A stretch of DNA of 64,000 nucleotides from Symbiodinium natans (GCA_905221605.1 CAJNDS010002100.1:481001-545000), one strand, 5' to 3'; positions 10,325 to 22,764 are shown, counted from the first letter of the stretch. The notes: generated from the sequence alone by a model not told the origin. Numbers and translations are program-made.

Positions 10325-13300
10325 CCTGGGCCAGGGGCCGTGAAGGCTCCACTTCGGGGGCAGCGGGGGGATGACGAGTTTGGGGGGTTTGCGGGTGAGG
10401 GTTTTTGGGGTTTTTGGGGTTGGGGTTTAGGGTTTAGTTTTTAGGGTTTTTGGGGTTTTGGGTTTTAGGGTTTAGGGTTTCGGGTTTAGGGTTTAGGGTT
10501 TTTGGGGTTTTGGGTTTTAGGGTTTAGGGTTTCGGGTTTGGGGTTTGGGTTTTTGGGGTTTTGGGTTTTAGGGTTTAGGGTTTCGGGTTTGGGGTTTGGG
10601 GTTTAGGGTTTAGGGTTTAGGGTTTGGGGTTTGGGGTTTAGGGTTTAGGGTTTGGGGTTCAGGGTGTAGGGTTTCGGGTTGAGCATTTTAGATACCCAGA
10701 GACTCGAATAGTACTTCGTCCATGGGAGGCTGCCCATATATGATGCTTGAAAGAATCCCTATATTCTTTTTTTCTTTTCGGGTGTAGGGTTTAGGGTTTA
10801 GGGTTTAGGGTTTAGGGTCTCTCTGTTTTCTCTCTTCTGTCTCGCTCTCTCCGAGTCGCCTTGTCACTGTTGGCCGACCGTGGCTTCTGGTTTCTTCTCT
10901 CCGGGACCATAGGGTTTAGGGTTTAGGGTTTAGGGTTTAGGGTTTAGGGTTTAGGGTTTAGGGTTTAGGGTTTAGGGTTTAGGGAGACTTCAAGCAGGTC
11001 AAATTGGCCTTCGTTGTCAGAGGCTTCTTTTTGGTCGTTTTTACCTTTGTAGTGCCTCTCTTGCTCTGTCCTTTCCCCCTCCCACCATCTTTCTCGCTAT
11101 CCCCCTGGCTTTCTCTCTACACCTCCAGTGCTATGTACGCGTAGGTTCTTTGATCTTTGCATAGAGTCGACCCGATGCAAGACCTTCTCATTTCGATTCT
11201 GATTCGCAGTATTCCGCCAGGTCGGAACTCTTTACCGCAACGTAACCAACCCCCCACAGACCGCGCGAAACTTCCATGAGTGGGTTCTTGTGCAGGCTGG
11301 CTCACTCTGGGCAATGGCCTCACCACTGACAACTGGGACAAAGAGGCAGAGAACACGGGATGGGGGGATTGAGGGTCTCGCTGTTCGGCGCTCTAAACCT
11401 TAACCCTAAACCCTAGATCTACACCCTAAACCCTAAACCCCAAACCCTACACCCCAAACCCTAGACCCTAAACCCTAAACCCTGAACAGCAGCTTGCCCG
11501 CAAGCCACAGCTGCCCGACCGTTTTCTGACCTGTGCAGACCTACCTCAAGTGGTTCGAGGGCGAGAAGCAGTGGCCAGAGGCGCCGCTGCAGACCCGAAG
11601 CCCAAATTTGGGTCCGAGTAAATACTAATATGATAGAAGTTTGAATTGGCATTAACTGTAGTAGTTAAAATGGGAATTAGCTGTATGAATTTCGTTATGA
11701 ACTTAATGTTGTATTTAATTTAGTTCATTTAGATATTTTTTGTATTTCAATTAACTATCATTGTCTATAATACATAAAATTCATTTACCTAATGTAGTCC
11801 AAATACATACTTTAATTCATTGCATTAGTTAAAACTAATCTAATTAGTTAGTTGTTGATCAATCGAAGTAATTCAACAATTCAACCAATTTACTTACTTT
11901 AATTAATTTGGATTCCCGTGAACTTCCCATCCTCCAAGTAGGCGGTCTTTTGTGCATGTTCGCGCACAGGCTGCGCTTGTGGTTTTGAGTTTTGCAAAAG
12001 GGTGCTTGGGATGAGCCTCCCTGGTTGACTGTCCTCCCCCTTTTCCTTGCCCTTTCTCAAGACGCTGTGGTCTTCTTTCTGGGTCACAAGGGCTAGAATG
12101 TTGGGCTGTGCCGTGATTCTGTCCTACGCATCTTCCAAACCCTAAACCCTAAACCCTAAGCCTTATACAAGTCCTTATGGGGGTTTACGAAAAAAGGGAC
12201 CCCTAACAATCCCCCCACAAGCAGGATTCCCTTATAGGACCCCACTAAGGTACCTCTTGATTGTGGAAACCCCCTTATTAGGGGATAGGATTACGGGGAC
12301 CCTTGGGGATATAGACCCTCTGAATAAGGTCCCTGTTTAGGAGAGCCAAAAGAGGGTTCAGAAGGGTTCCCTTTCAAGGGTCCCCCGTAATCCAACCTAG
12401 GACGCCTTATAGCCAGTCCTTTGCACCGCGCTCGCAGGTGCAAGACTACAAGGGCGGGCGACTCCTCGGGAGCACGGCTGTGTTGCAGGGATGTTTAGGG
12501 TTTAGGGTTTTTGGAGTTTCAGGGGTTCTAGTCGGGCTAAAGGGTTCTGATTCTTAAGCCCGAAACCCCAGGGGTTTGAGGACTTGGGTTCATGTCTTCG
12601 GCTGCCTTACCGTCAACGGCCAGCCATCGACTCGAAACCCCTGGGCTGTGGGCGGGGGGTACTGTGGCCACGATTCGAGGGTTCCCTAAACCCTAAACCC
12701 TAAACCCTAAACCCTAAACCCTAAACCCTAAACCCTAAACCCTAAACCCTAAACCCTAAACCCTAAACCCTAAACCCCTAAGGCCTCCGGATCATGCCAC
12801 CCACATCCACCGACCAAAGAGGCCGCAAACCAGAAAGAGCCAACCGGGGTAGGGGGGCACCTCCCAAACCCATCCAGCAGATCGCCAGGGTCGGCGGACC
12901 CTAAACCCTAAACCCTAAACCCTAAACCCTAAACCCTAAACCCTAAACCCTAAACCCTAAACCCTAAACCCTAAACCCTAAACCCTAAACCCTAAACCCC
13001 GCAAAACACTAAAGGAGCATTGCCGAGATTGACGTGCTCCGACCAAAGAGCCCCGTCCGACCAGGCCAGATGGGGATCAGGATTTTTCGGGTGTTTGGGC
13101 TTGAGGGTTTAGGGTTTAGGGTTTCGGCTTTAGGGTTTAGGGTTTAGGGTTTAGGGTTTAGGGTTGGTGGCCCAGTGGTACCCTTTTTGCCTTTTCTTGG
13201 TTCAAGGTTCACTTATCATGTATAGAACCCTTATTGTCACTGATGGTTTCTGGGCTACCAAGATGAAGCTCCCCATGATCTAAGCCCGAAGCCCCAAGCC

Positions 13301-14471
13301 TCAAGATCCGAAAAGAGTCTTTCTCAGAGGTTGTGTGGGGTCCCGAGTGGGGTTTTTGAGAGGCCCCAAACCCCAAACCCCAAACCCCAAACCCCAAACC
13401 CCAAACCCCAAACCCCAAACCCCAAACCCCAAACCCCAAACCCCAAACCCCAAACCCCAAACCCCAATCCCCAAACCCCAAACCCCAAACCCTAAACCCT
13501 AAACCCTAAACCCTAAATCCTAATCCCTAAACCCTAACCTTAAACCCTAAACCCCACATGGTTTAGGGTTTCGGAGGTTCGGGTCTTGGGGCGATGGGTT
13601 TCTCGAGGAACCCTGGAGGGCTCAAGGATGGAGCCTATTAGGGTTTAGGGTTTAGGGTTTAGGGTTTAGGGTTTAGGGTTTAGGGTTTAGGGCACATACG
13701 CCGTGAACCTAAACCCCTCAACATCGTGAAAACGCCTGAAAACGCCTGAAACCCCCCTGAAGACTCACTGAGCCCGAAATCCCAACCATCCTGAGATCAC
13801 CTTGCAGCCTCCCCAAACCCTGAACCCTAAACCCAAAACCCTAAATCCTAAACCCTAAACCCCAAACCCTAAACCCTGAACCCCCATGATTCTTCAGGGC
13901 GCAAGAAGAGCCGCTCACCTTCGCCGCGCCGGCGAGTTGGCCCGGGGCCCTTTTGTTGCGTCTCGAGCCCCGAACCGCCTGGAAGCCTGAAAAGAAATTC
14001 CCTAAATTCCCTACATCCCCTACACCCTACATCCCCTACACGCCGAAACCCTAACCTCCAACCCCCCCCCCCCCCCCTAACTCCCCTTAAACGCCCAAGA
14101 AGCAAACCCTTAAACCCCCCGAGGGCGTAACTAAACCCTAAACCCTAAACCCTAAACCCTAAATCCTAACAGCCCCTTAGCATGTCCGACCTCAGGTCCA
14201 AGTTCCGGAGCGGGCGGTTGGCGAGCCGCGCGCGCCTCGCGAGACTACGCCGGGGCCTTGGGCCAACGGGCTCTCATGGTTTAGGGTTTAGGGTTAAGGC
14301 TTTAGGGTTTGGTTTAGGGTTTAGGGTTTAGGGTTTGTGGTTTAGGGTTTAGGGTTTGGGGTTTGGGGTTTGGGGTTTAGGGTTTCGGGGCTCAGATGCG
14401 CTCTTCGAGGGTCGAGAAGTTTAGGACTGATAACATGGAGTTTCTTGACGCCCCGATGCGTGTTGCTTTGT

Positions 14472-14514
<43 letters not shown>

Positions 14515-14976
14515 TAAAAGGGAGAGAGCGAGATGGCATCGGACAGGACCGGGCCTCATGCAAGCCGCAGCAAGAATCAGAAGAAACAACAAGACGAATG
14601 AGACCATTCATAGGTAGAGGCACATATCCAGAACATAAGAAGAGAGTCATCCTTATACCCTAAAGCCTCAACCCAAACCCTACAAGCCAGTGGCGCCGGT
14701 GTGCCTGGTGCTCTCTTGATGTTGCAAGTCTTGGGGTCAGTAGTAGCGCTGCAAAGCAGCCAAAAGCCTTAACTCCCACCCCTAACCCTAAACCCTAAGC
14801 CCTGAGCCCTAAACCCTTAAACCCTAAACCCTAAACCCGAAACCCTAAACCCTAAACCCTAAACCCTGAACCCTCGTTCCTGAACTCTGCCGCCTCAGGA
14901 TTACGAGGAGGATGAGAAGCCGCTGCCCGAAGACCTCGGCGAGATGGCGCCTCCGATTCCGAAGGAGGACGACTAG
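10325..14976 (+). CDS. METTL14: METTL14-type subunit, C-terminal exons to stop codon
   Basis: Continuation of the METTL14-type gene. Inferred exons: 10325-10345, 10987-10997 (or from 10983), 11539-11580, 12438-12481, 13015-13064, 13898-13939, possibly one near 14181-14220, and 14899-14976. Recognisable blocks are DFKQTYLKWFEGEKQW (plant METTL14 has a Y-x-x-x-F...W stretch here), YKGGRLLGST, and IDVLRPKSPVRPG, which matches the family signature D-I-E-x-L-R-P-K-S-P. After it comes an RS-type stretch RKKSRSPSPRRR and an acidic tail beginning DYEEDEKPLPEDLG, closed by TAG at 14974-14976. The RS tail is typical of RNA-processing proteins. The block to 13064 is well supported. The link to the 13.9 kb and 14.9 kb exons rests on phase and open reading only. 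Confidence 0.72.
10380..10985. repeat. TTTAGGG/TTTGGGG/TTTTGGG mixed array
   Basis: G-rich telomere-type units, heavily mixed (GGGTTTTGGGGTTT, TTTCGGG), broken by unique sequence at about 10685-10780 and 10825-10910. The last block (10911-10984) abuts the 11-15 nt micro-exon, so TTTAG of the repeat itself could act as acceptor. Confidence 0.93.
11622..11925. other. AT-rich non-coding island
   Basis: About 300 bp far richer in A+T than its surroundings, starting right after an in-frame TAA reachable by read-through of the 11539 exon and ending before a GC-rich stretch. No repeats of the telomere type and no coding signal. It lies in the inferred METTL14 intron 11581-12437. It may be an inserted element or a degraded 3'-UTR-like region. 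Confidence 0.5.
12165..12400. mobile_element. Candidate inverted-repeat element, family D
   Basis: Stretch of short CCCCTTA/TAAGGGG-type words with GGGACCC and GGGTACC-like motifs, matching similar stretches at about 33410-33492, 41655-41725 and 63625-63860 (shared words include CCCTAATTTCGGAAACCCCC). Ends are not well defined here. No coding capacity. Confidence 0.4.
12680..12997. repeat. Two CCCTAAA arrays around a conserved 35-45 bp box
   Basis: CCCTAAA arrays at about 12684-12778 and 12898-12997. Between them at 12871-12905 is CATCCAGCAGATCGCCAGGG followed by TCGGCGGACC, a box seen again beside arrays at 28508-28542 and 48842-48875. Upstream of the LRPKSP exon. Confidence 0.9.
13170..13262. 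mobile_element. Inverted-repeat element, family C
   Basis: Left end GGTGGCCCAGTGGTACCCTT, right end TTTCTGGGCTACCAAG; internal GGTTCAAGGTTC. Other family C copies: about 19349-19500, 31235-31402, 37815-38015, 51129-51240 and 59828-59930. Ends carry the sequence (C)TTGGTAGCCCAG as an inverted repeat. No coding capacity. Confidence 0.7.
13364..13550. repeat. CCCCAAA array grading to CCCTAAA
   Basis: About 18 homogenised CCCCAAA units (13364-13490), then CCCTAAA and variants to 13550. Intronic in METTL14 (13065-13897). Confidence 0.96.
14473..14512. repeat. (GA)n microsatellite
   Basis: About 20 GA dinucleotides. Similar (GA)n tracts are at 19688-19792 (imperfect) and 59196-59275. Long Ser/Leu or Arg/Glu frames across them are artefacts. 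Confidence 0.97.
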
Positions 14977-16314
14977 GACTTCCGCGGAGGCCATGGGATC
15001 TGGTTAGGGTTTAGGGTTTAGGGTTTAGGGTTTAGGGTTTAGGGGTTCTTACTTCAGGGTTGAGGGGTTTCCTGCAATGCTGCGAAGGAGCATAGAACGG
15101 GAGGCAGTTGGGATGTTCTCCCTTGTACTAGCAGTCCTTAATCGGGATTATAGTACCCCCTATTATAATCCCCATTAAGGACTGCTAGTATAAGGGGGAA
15201 CATTCCAAGGAGGCAATGCAATGCTTGGTCTCCAAAGAAGTCACAGTGACATGGACAGGAACTCGCCGTCGGTTCAGAGCTGCGTCCCCCACTCATTCTC
15301 TACTGTTTGCTTAAGAATCCCCCCAAAAGCCAAAAGAAGAAATGATCCCTATATTGGCCTTTTAAGGAAGAACATGTTTATTCTTTTGGGGGGTTCTTAA
15401 GCAAGTAGTCTCGCAAATTGGATTGCTGATGACGAAAAGGCGTGGGTTGCGGCAAGACGTTCCCTGCGTGCCCGGGCAAAAGAAGGGCGCTTGCACCCTG
15501 CAATCACTTTGATGCACACGCTGATCTACATTCTGGGTACCCTTCTTGGGCATAATATAGCCTAAACTAAGTCCCAAACCCTAAACCCTTAACCCTTAAC
15601 CCTACACCCCAAACCCTGCACTCTCTTGGACAACCCCCCGACAAGCTTGCTAGGCACTGACTTCCAACCTCCTGCCGATCAGTCTTTATTGCAGCCATTG
15701 CGGGACTGTGTAGGGCAAGCAACGACCGGTTCGCAGACTCCTCAAAGACTCCAAAACAGCTCATTATGGGTTTAGTGTTTAGGGTTCAGGTCCTTCTGGC
15801 AATCTACTCGTATCCTGCCTTAAGCCAGACGAAGAATTTAAGGAATACTCCGTAACACTTAAGCTGTTTCGAAAAGCGTGGGGTAAGGCCGCGTAAGCAC
15901 TCTGTGCAAGCCAAAGTGCCGACCCCTCTGGGGTTCATGCCAGCAGCCTGCCGGGGCCTTTTTTTGCCGGGACACAGGGGACGTGGGAGATGACGCAGCA
16001 CGATCCCCTCTCCCTCCCTCCTAAAGCAAGCAACCCTGAAACCCCTTAACCCATGCTAGAACTTTCAAAGCCCTAGACCCTACTGTAAAGCCGTTTCATC
16101 CCCAAACTCTAAATCCCCTCCAAACCCTAAACCCTCTGAACACCCCCAAGCCCTAGAGCCTAAACTCCTTAGTCCCCCTACTAGAAAGCCCTAATCCCTA
16201 AAGGCCTTAACCTCCAAACTACAAAAACCTATTACCCCCCAAACGCTGAACCCCCCAACCCCTTAACCCTAACCCTTGCCTCGCAAATCTTCGTTTCAAG
16301 GAACACTGGCCAGC
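14977..16314. other. Intergenic region METTL14 to VPS52
   Basis: About 1.3 kb between the METTL14 stop and the proposed VPS52 ATG. It holds a TTTAGGG array (15005-15045), a family A inverted-repeat element (15109-15209), a pair of near-complementary stretches around 15310-15400 (GAATCCCCCCAAAAG and CTTTTGGGGGGTTCTTAAGC), and unique GC-richer sequence at about 15640-15770 and 15830-16010. A coding-like stretch at 15706-15770 follows a CAG but was not assigned. No promoter or spliced-leader acceptor was identified. Confidence 0.5.
15109..15209. mobile_element. Inverted-repeat element, family A
   Basis: Compact copy of about 100 bp: left GGGATGTTCTCCCTTGTACT, right AGTATAAGGGGGAACATTCC, with internal AGCAGTCCTTAAT pairing with ATTAAGGACTGCT. 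Almost the whole element is one long hairpin. Intergenic. Confidence 0.85.
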
Positions 16315-19300
16315 ATGGCACAGGATGTGGGCGCCTTCTTTGAGCTCGGCGCCTACTTGAGAGTACATGTGGCTTCCGTTTCAAGGGCTTAGGCTTAGGA
16401 AGAGTTTATGAGTGAGAAGCACCTTGAATGAACAGTTTCCATACTTGTGATTTCTTAGGGTTTGGGTTTAGGGCTGAAGGTTTGGGCCCAACCCGCAAGC
16501 CGACGTCTAAACCTCAGCATGCGCTTGGGCCCTTGGTATCCTCGACCCTCCAACCTCGCGCCAAACGATCCAAAGCCTCCAACTTCCACCTCAGACCCTG
16601 ACAGCCCTAAGCCCCTCAACCCGAGACTTGCTAAACCCTAAACCCTGTCCCACCCCCCCCCCCCCCCCCCCCGAGGCCCATGGACTTTTCAGATCTTCAC
16701 GAGCTGCCACTTGGGCCTGTGGGAGCCAGGGCCTTCAGGAAGTAGGCCCTCCAAACCCTCCAGGCCTTGAAAAGCCCTTTGAACCCCAAACCCTCTTAGT
16801 TCTCCAAACACTGCAAACCCACCTTGTAAGGTTGGAAGGCTGCAGGGTTGAGGGCACAAAGTGTTATGAGAAAGCGCCTCAGGCGTTTTTGGACGGAAGT
16901 TGAAAGTTTCCCGAAACCCTAAACCCTAAACCCTAAATCCTAAACCCTAAACCCCAAATCCTGAACCCTAAATCCTAAACCCGAAACCCTAAGCCTTAAA
17001 AGCCGATGACTGCCAGGCTAGGAGCCGCGCAGAGCGGCGATGCTCCCAAGGACCACGAGTTTGCACTTTGCGCCTCGGGGAACAGGGGGTTTAGGGTTTA
17101 GGGTTTTAGGGTTTACGGTTTAGGGTCGGGTTTAGGGTTTCGGGTTTCGGGTTTAGGGTTTAGGGTTTAGGGTTTAGGGTTTAGGGTTGTTCATCAGGGT
17201 CACGGGATTTCTTCCCTAAGCACCTAGGAGGGGCAACCTCCAAGTAGGGTAGTCTCACACAGGACGATCCCGTCGCGGCTGCCCTCGAGCAGGGCGTACG
17301 TGAGACGTCGGGAGGCCCAGTGTAAAACCTGGGTTTCAATTTCAATCCTTCTTCCCTATATTGTATATGTATATATATATATATGCATGTATTTATGTAG
17401 ATGTATATCATTCTATTATATGTACACACACACACACTATGTTTGTATCTTTCAATATATGATTTGTTGTATGTTATATATATATATATATAAGCCTTAA
17501 GAGCTGTTTAAGGTTCGAGTTGTAAATTTACATGTCTTTCTGGCACCTGCAGCTAGAAAGCATGCGCTAGAGTAGAGGCACGAAAAGGCCTGCTATTATT
17601 GAGATCGACCCCCTACCCTGGACCCCAAACCCGAAATCCTACTTTCAAGCAGCCATGAACCTGCAGATGAACCCTGCAGCCTATGGCGCTTGAGGTGCAG
17701 AGGCGACTTTACACGCTGTTATAGCTACAGTATACCCTTCATCTAGTCCTATAGGGTTTAGGGATTCTCTCTTCGGCCATCTTAGAATCCGTAGATGCGG
17801 GCGCGAACAAAAACGTGCGAACAAATAGTGGGTGCTCTACATGTAGTCTTCAAAGAAAGCTTGTCTAAGGATTAGGGCTTAACGCCCAGGATCCCCCCCC
17901 CTCCCCCAGTCAAGGGATGAAGACTCGTACCCCTAAGCTTGTACCCCCGAAAGGTTCCCCTTAACATACTCCTAATATGGATCCCTTATATTGCCTTAGG
18001 GATCCTTAAAAAGGGACCCCAACCCAAGGGTACAACCTCAAGGGTCCAACCCTAAACCCAAACCTAATCCCTAAACCCTAAACCCAAAACCCTAAACCCT
18101 AAACCCTAAGGCCTAAGCCCTGAACCCTAAACCCGAAACCCGAAACCCGAAACCCGAAACCCGAAACCCTAAACCCTAAACCCTAAGCCCTAAACCCGAA
18201 CCCCTAACCCCAGGGCACAGGATCCCCCGAGACCCAAGGAAAAGGGTCGCCTCCAACATCGACAGCCAGCTTCTGCTCCTGGAGGAGGAAAGCGTGGCGT
18301 GCCAAGTGACGGACGTTTAGGGTTTAGGGTTTAGGTTTTGGGGATTTGGGGTTTAAGGGTTTAGGTTTAGGGCTCTACTGGGGTTGGGGCTTCCAGAGGT
18401 CGCGAAGCTGTTGAAGCTAGTCCGACTGCAGATTCCTGTAGAGGATAATAGTAAGGGGTTTCCTACGCCTTTCCTGGGGGCTTCCAAAAATCGGGGTACT
18501 TTTTTTTTTTTTTTTTTTGGGGGGGGGGGGGGGGGGTTCTGTAACAAGGATTTATTCTATTCTGGGGCATATGAAGGGTACCCCTATTTGAAGAAATACC
18601 CACATACCCCATGGATTTAGTGGTTGCAGTTTAGGGGCTAAGCTGCAGATGCTCAGGTGGGAGACTACGTCGCCAGCTTTGATTCCTTCCAGGCCCCAGA
18701 AGCTTCGGACGCTTTTCAAACTGCGGCTGTGCAGTAAGAAGGTTGCGAGTACTGTTTCCCGATTGATGGCACCTTACAATCGAGCTTAGGGTTCTATCAA
18801 GTTTCTTCACAGAAATCCCGAGTTGAAGGCACCTTAAAATGGGGATAAGGGGTGATATTAAGTTCCTTCACAGTAATCCCAAGTTGAAGGCACCTTAACA
18901 TGGGGTGTATGGGGTGATATGAATTTCCTTCACAGGAATCCCAAGTATTTGGTCGTCTCCTTTCGCTCTTCCAGGAGCTTCTTGTACACAAAACCCAAGT
19001 GGCTTAGGGTATAGGGTGTTGGGTTTAGGGTTTAGGGTTTAGCCCTTGTAAGCTGCCTTTTAAGCTGCAGGGGTCGTGGTTCACCCCAATCCCCCTCCCC
19101 CACGCCAGAATCAGAAATTCTCTTTAAAGCAAAAAGTCCCCTTAAGCCATGCATTAAATAGGGTTTCGGGTTTAGGGTTTCGGAACCTCCAAGTACAAGT
19201 AGGATTTAGGGTTTAGACCTCAGGGCTTAGATTTGGAATTAGGCTTCAGGGTTCAGAGTTTAGGGGTTGGGGATTTTAAGGCTCTCGGGCTTAAGGGTTT

Positions 19301-19684
19301 AGGGTTGTTTTGCAAAGTTTCTCTGCGTTGGTCCCGGACTAGTCTGGGGCTTGGTAGCCCAGTGGTGCCCTGGACCCTTTTTTCGGTTCTGGGTTCCCTT
19401 CTAAACATAAGCAGCAAAAAATGGGGACCCTTATTAGTAAGCTAAGATGAGCAACCAAAAATGGGTACCCTCATTAGTAAGATGGTTACTCGGCTACTAG
19501 GGTATGGAGTTTCCTTCCGCAACCGCTGGCCCGTAACATTGCAGGACCTCCATCAGGAGATTCTGGCCACCGACGCTGTGTTGGAGAAGTGAGACCCCAA
19601 GACTGGGTGACTTGAGAGGTTCCGCAGGCTGTTTGGTTGCGGAGCTGGCGTGAGGGCGAGGGTGAGAGTGAGAGGGATGTAGTA

Positions 19685-19723
<39 letters not shown>

Positions 19724-20868
19724 GAGAGAGCGAGAGAGCGAGAGAGAGAGAGAGAGACAGAGCGCGAGCGAACGAGAGAGAGAGAGAGAGAGAGGCACTC
19801 GGGACCCGTGTTAGTGCCAAGTCTTGTGTCTTAAAGAGTGGTGACACAGCATTCCACCGCATAGGGCCGTCAACGTACGGTGCCTAAACTTTCACCTGGA
19901 CAGAGCAGCGGGCCAGCGTGGCCGGGGTCCTCTTCGGGGGGCCTCTTCGCTGAGCAACAAAAAAAAGAGGGAGTGCCCCACAGCACCGTATCACACAGTA
20001 TCACACCGACGTACTCGGTGGAGCATGCCCCTTGCTGCGATCCCCTCTGGGGGTCATATGCGCTGCAAAGCAAGCCAGCAAGAGAGAGAGGGAGAAAGAG
20101 GGCGAGAGAAAGAGAGAGAGGAAGATCTGGCTGTTGTGATGCTGAGGATGGAGAGGTTACTGGGGACGCCTGCCCGGCATGTCTACATGGTGTGCAACGC
20201 TGGGCCTCGGCTGAGTTGGACGCCGAACACGAGGGAACTGCCCAGTCTCTTATTGTGGAAACGCCCACCTGCAAGGGTTCTTCTAAATTCATGATAGTTC
20301 CTGTGCACAATTTTAACGGGGGGTTTGGAGAGGGGGAGCGGGAGCCTTTTGTAAGGTGCGAGTGTGTAAGGTAGCTATAATGCGGCCCTCATTCAGAGCA
20401 AACCCCCCCCAAGTATTAGTGAAACCGCCACCGTGGCCAGGGAAAAGTGAAAAGTTGTCACCCAGCTCTTGCGGGCAATGTGCAAAGTGCAAATATTCGT
20501 AGTTCGTGTTTCCCCTCAAACCTTAAAACCCCCTAAACCCTAGACCCCAAACCCCAAACCCCTAAACCCTAACCCTAAACCCTAAACTTGACAGGTTTCA
20601 GTCCGACCTCTCCACCATCTCGGATGAGATTCGCATGCTGCAGGCCTTTGACCAAGTTTTTTTTGAATAGTTTTTTTTAAATTTTATATTTATGTATTAT
20701 TAATATATATATATATATATTCTTTTTTTTTTGGGGTGGGGGGGGGGGGGGGGTGGTGGCCATCTAGCCTAGTGTGCGTAGAATATGAGGTGCAGTAGGA
20801 TCTGATCCACTTGAAATGGGCGGCCTCTGTGCAAGGGCGACTCTCTCCAGATGAACTTGAAGCTGTGC
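16315..20868 (+). CDS. VPS52: VPS52 (GARP/EARP subunit), N-terminal exons
   Basis: VPS52 is a core subunit of the GARP and EARP tethering complexes that capture endosome-derived vesicles at the trans-Golgi. Inferred exons: 16315-16362, 17263-17295 (or 17303), 18239 (or 18221) to between 18296 and 18314, 18657-18692, 19545-19588, 20147-20167, 20595-20643, 20836-20868. ATG 16315 gives MAQDVGAFFELGAYLR, comparable to the N-terminal FDLGAF stretch of plant VPS52. Then follow VGDYVASFDSF, DLHQEILATDAVLEK, MERLLG, FQSDLSTISDEIRMLQ and GDSLQMNLKLC, which match the coiled-coil region (LHxQI...D..LE.ME..L..FQ.DL..IS.EI..LQ.....MN..L.NRR) residue for residue. The 20147 exon is only 21 nt. Exons between 16362 and 17263 may be missing. 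Confidence 0.82.
18499..18536. repeat. Poly-T/poly-G tract
   Basis: About 19 T followed by about 18 G, next to a TACCCCTATTTGAAGAAATACCC stretch (split here only by the reader's eye) resembling family D elements. Intronic in VPS52. Confidence 0.9.
18790..18950. repeat. About 65-70 bp tandem repeat, three copies
   Basis: Units contain TTCCTTCACAG(A/T/G)AATCCCAAGT and TGAAGGCACCTTAA; starts near 18795, 18860 and 18928. Non-coding, in the VPS52 intron 18693-19544. Confidence 0.85.
19349..19500. mobile_element. Inverted-repeat element, family C
   Basis: Left CTTGGTAGCCCAGTGGTGCC, right GTTACTCGGCTACTAG, with internal GGTTCTGGGTTCCCTT and a tandemly repeated ATGGG(G/T)ACCCT(T/C)ATTAGTAAG. Intronic in VPS52, upstream of the LHQEI exon. 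Confidence 0.65.
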
Positions 20869-22764
20869 GAGCCACGGTGAAGCGAACGAAGCTTGAAAGC
20901 TTAGGGTTCAGGGAAATTCCAATTTTAGATTCTGAAGATAAACAAATTAGAAGTAACCACGGCTATAATGCTGCTATAGAGCGCCGGTTATGAATAATTT
21001 TCTCGGCATGCTTGAAATTAGGCTGGCCCTTTCAACGGCCAATGTAGTTCCTGGTTCCTGGGGAGAAGCCTTCAACCCTGAACCCGAAAGGCGAACTAAA
21101 CCCTAAGCCCTAAATCTTAAACCCGAAACCCCAAACCCTAAACCCTAAACCCTAGACCCTAAACCCCAAACCCTAAACCCTAAACCCTGGACCCTAAGCC
21201 CTAAACCCCCCACCAGTGTTGCGTTTACGGGTTTCGGGTTGGGGAACCTAGCGTGGTTGAGCCCGTAGCGCAAACAGAGCTGGCTCTGCCATTTGCAGGT
21301 CAAGCCCTGGATACCTTGCTGTGGGGTTTAGGGTTTAGGGTTTAGGATTTAGGGTTCAGGGGTTTCGGGTTCAGGGTTTAGGATATAGAGAGCCATGCAG
21401 ACTGCTTTGGATTCAGCCGCTTTGTGCGGCGCAGACGGCCTGTAGACCCTTGGCAGCATGCTTTAGAGTCAGACCATGCATGCAAGCTGTCGCGCAGTTT
21501 TCTGAGATTTCCCTAGAGACTCCAATACAAGAAAGATGCAAGATGCAATGCCCCGTAATTAGCTAAGGGTGTTCAAAGGGCCCCTGGTCCAGGCCCCTAG
21601 TAGTACTACAATATAAGGAGCTTGAGGGTTTAGGGTTTAGGGTTTAGGGTTTAAGGTATCTGGGAACAGCTAAGGGCGTTCCATGACAGACCTCGGCATC
21701 TGCAGCACCCGATGGGAAGCTTGCAGGCGACGACGCGTGCACGAGGCAGCCCAGTCAAGAGCTATCTGGCAGAGAAGAAATCAGGGCTTAGGGTTTAGGG
21801 TTTAGGGTTTCGGGTTGAGGGTTTAGGGTTTAGGGTTCCATTGAATAGGCCATGGCAATCAGAGGAGACTCCCCAATGAGGATCCGTAGCACATGGCCCT
21901 AAACCCTAAACCCTCCCCCTTTAGGGCTCAGAAGTTCGGAAGCCAAGGTCCGGCAAAGCAGGCGAAGCAGCCGGCGGTTCGAGTGAAGGCCTGGCGTGCA
22001 CCAGAGCAAGAGAAGGCTTCTTTGGTGGCATGGAAGAGAAAGCCGCGTGGGTTTGGGGTTGAGGGTTTAGTTTATTCTTATTATTATTATTATTATTATA
22101 GTTATTATTAGTAGGATTATTAGATGTATTTAGTTTTCATTTTTTGTGACTTTCGGTCCACACTCCGATCAGTTTTGAGTCGAATGCCTGGCAGGGCTGC
22201 AGCTGATGGAGTGTGTTGAACCGCTTGCTTCAGTAGGACGTTCATGCGCGCAGTTCCCTAAACCCTAAACCTAAGCTCTAAACCTCAAACCCTAAACCCT
22301 AAACCCTAAACCCTAAACCCTAAACCCTAAACCCTGAACCCTGAACCCTGAACCCTGAACCCAGAACCCTGAACCCTAAGCCTCAAACCCAAAATCCCAA
22401 GCCCTACAAAACCAGGAAGTTGATCTCAACCAAACTCAGGCCGTGGATGTGCGAAGGCCCGTGGTCGTCAGCTTGGACGACCAGGTTCGCATCCTCCACG
22501 GGGTGCCTTAATAGCTGAGTGAGTACACTTTACACTAAACCCTAAACCCTAAACCCTAAACCCTAAACCCTAAACCCTAAACCCTAAACCCTAAACCCTA
22601 AACCCTAAACCCTAAACCCTAAACCCTAAACCCTAAACCCTAAAGCCCCCTATAGAACTGAAAGTGTACAGCTTGTTTCGGGCTTATGAACTCAGCAACT
22701 AAGGTGCCCCTGTCACCCATTTTGGTGGGAGGCCACCCAGCACCCGAACTGCAGGTTCAGATGT

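Noticed and set aside
11539-11628. METTL14 ending at TAA 11626-11628
   Set aside because: Read-through past GC donor 11581 reaches a stop, but the family's C-terminal LRPKSP block is found downstream at 13015-13064.
19497-20374. Ser/Leu- and Arg/Glu-rich open frames
   Set aside because: They come from (GA)n tracts; the real coding signal here is the short VPS52 exons at 19545-19588 and 20147-20167.
20811-20993. Open frame LSPDELEAVRATVKRTKL continuing to 20993
   Set aside because: It looks protein-like, but the frame giving GDSLQMNLKLC fits VPS52 exactly between its neighbouring exons.
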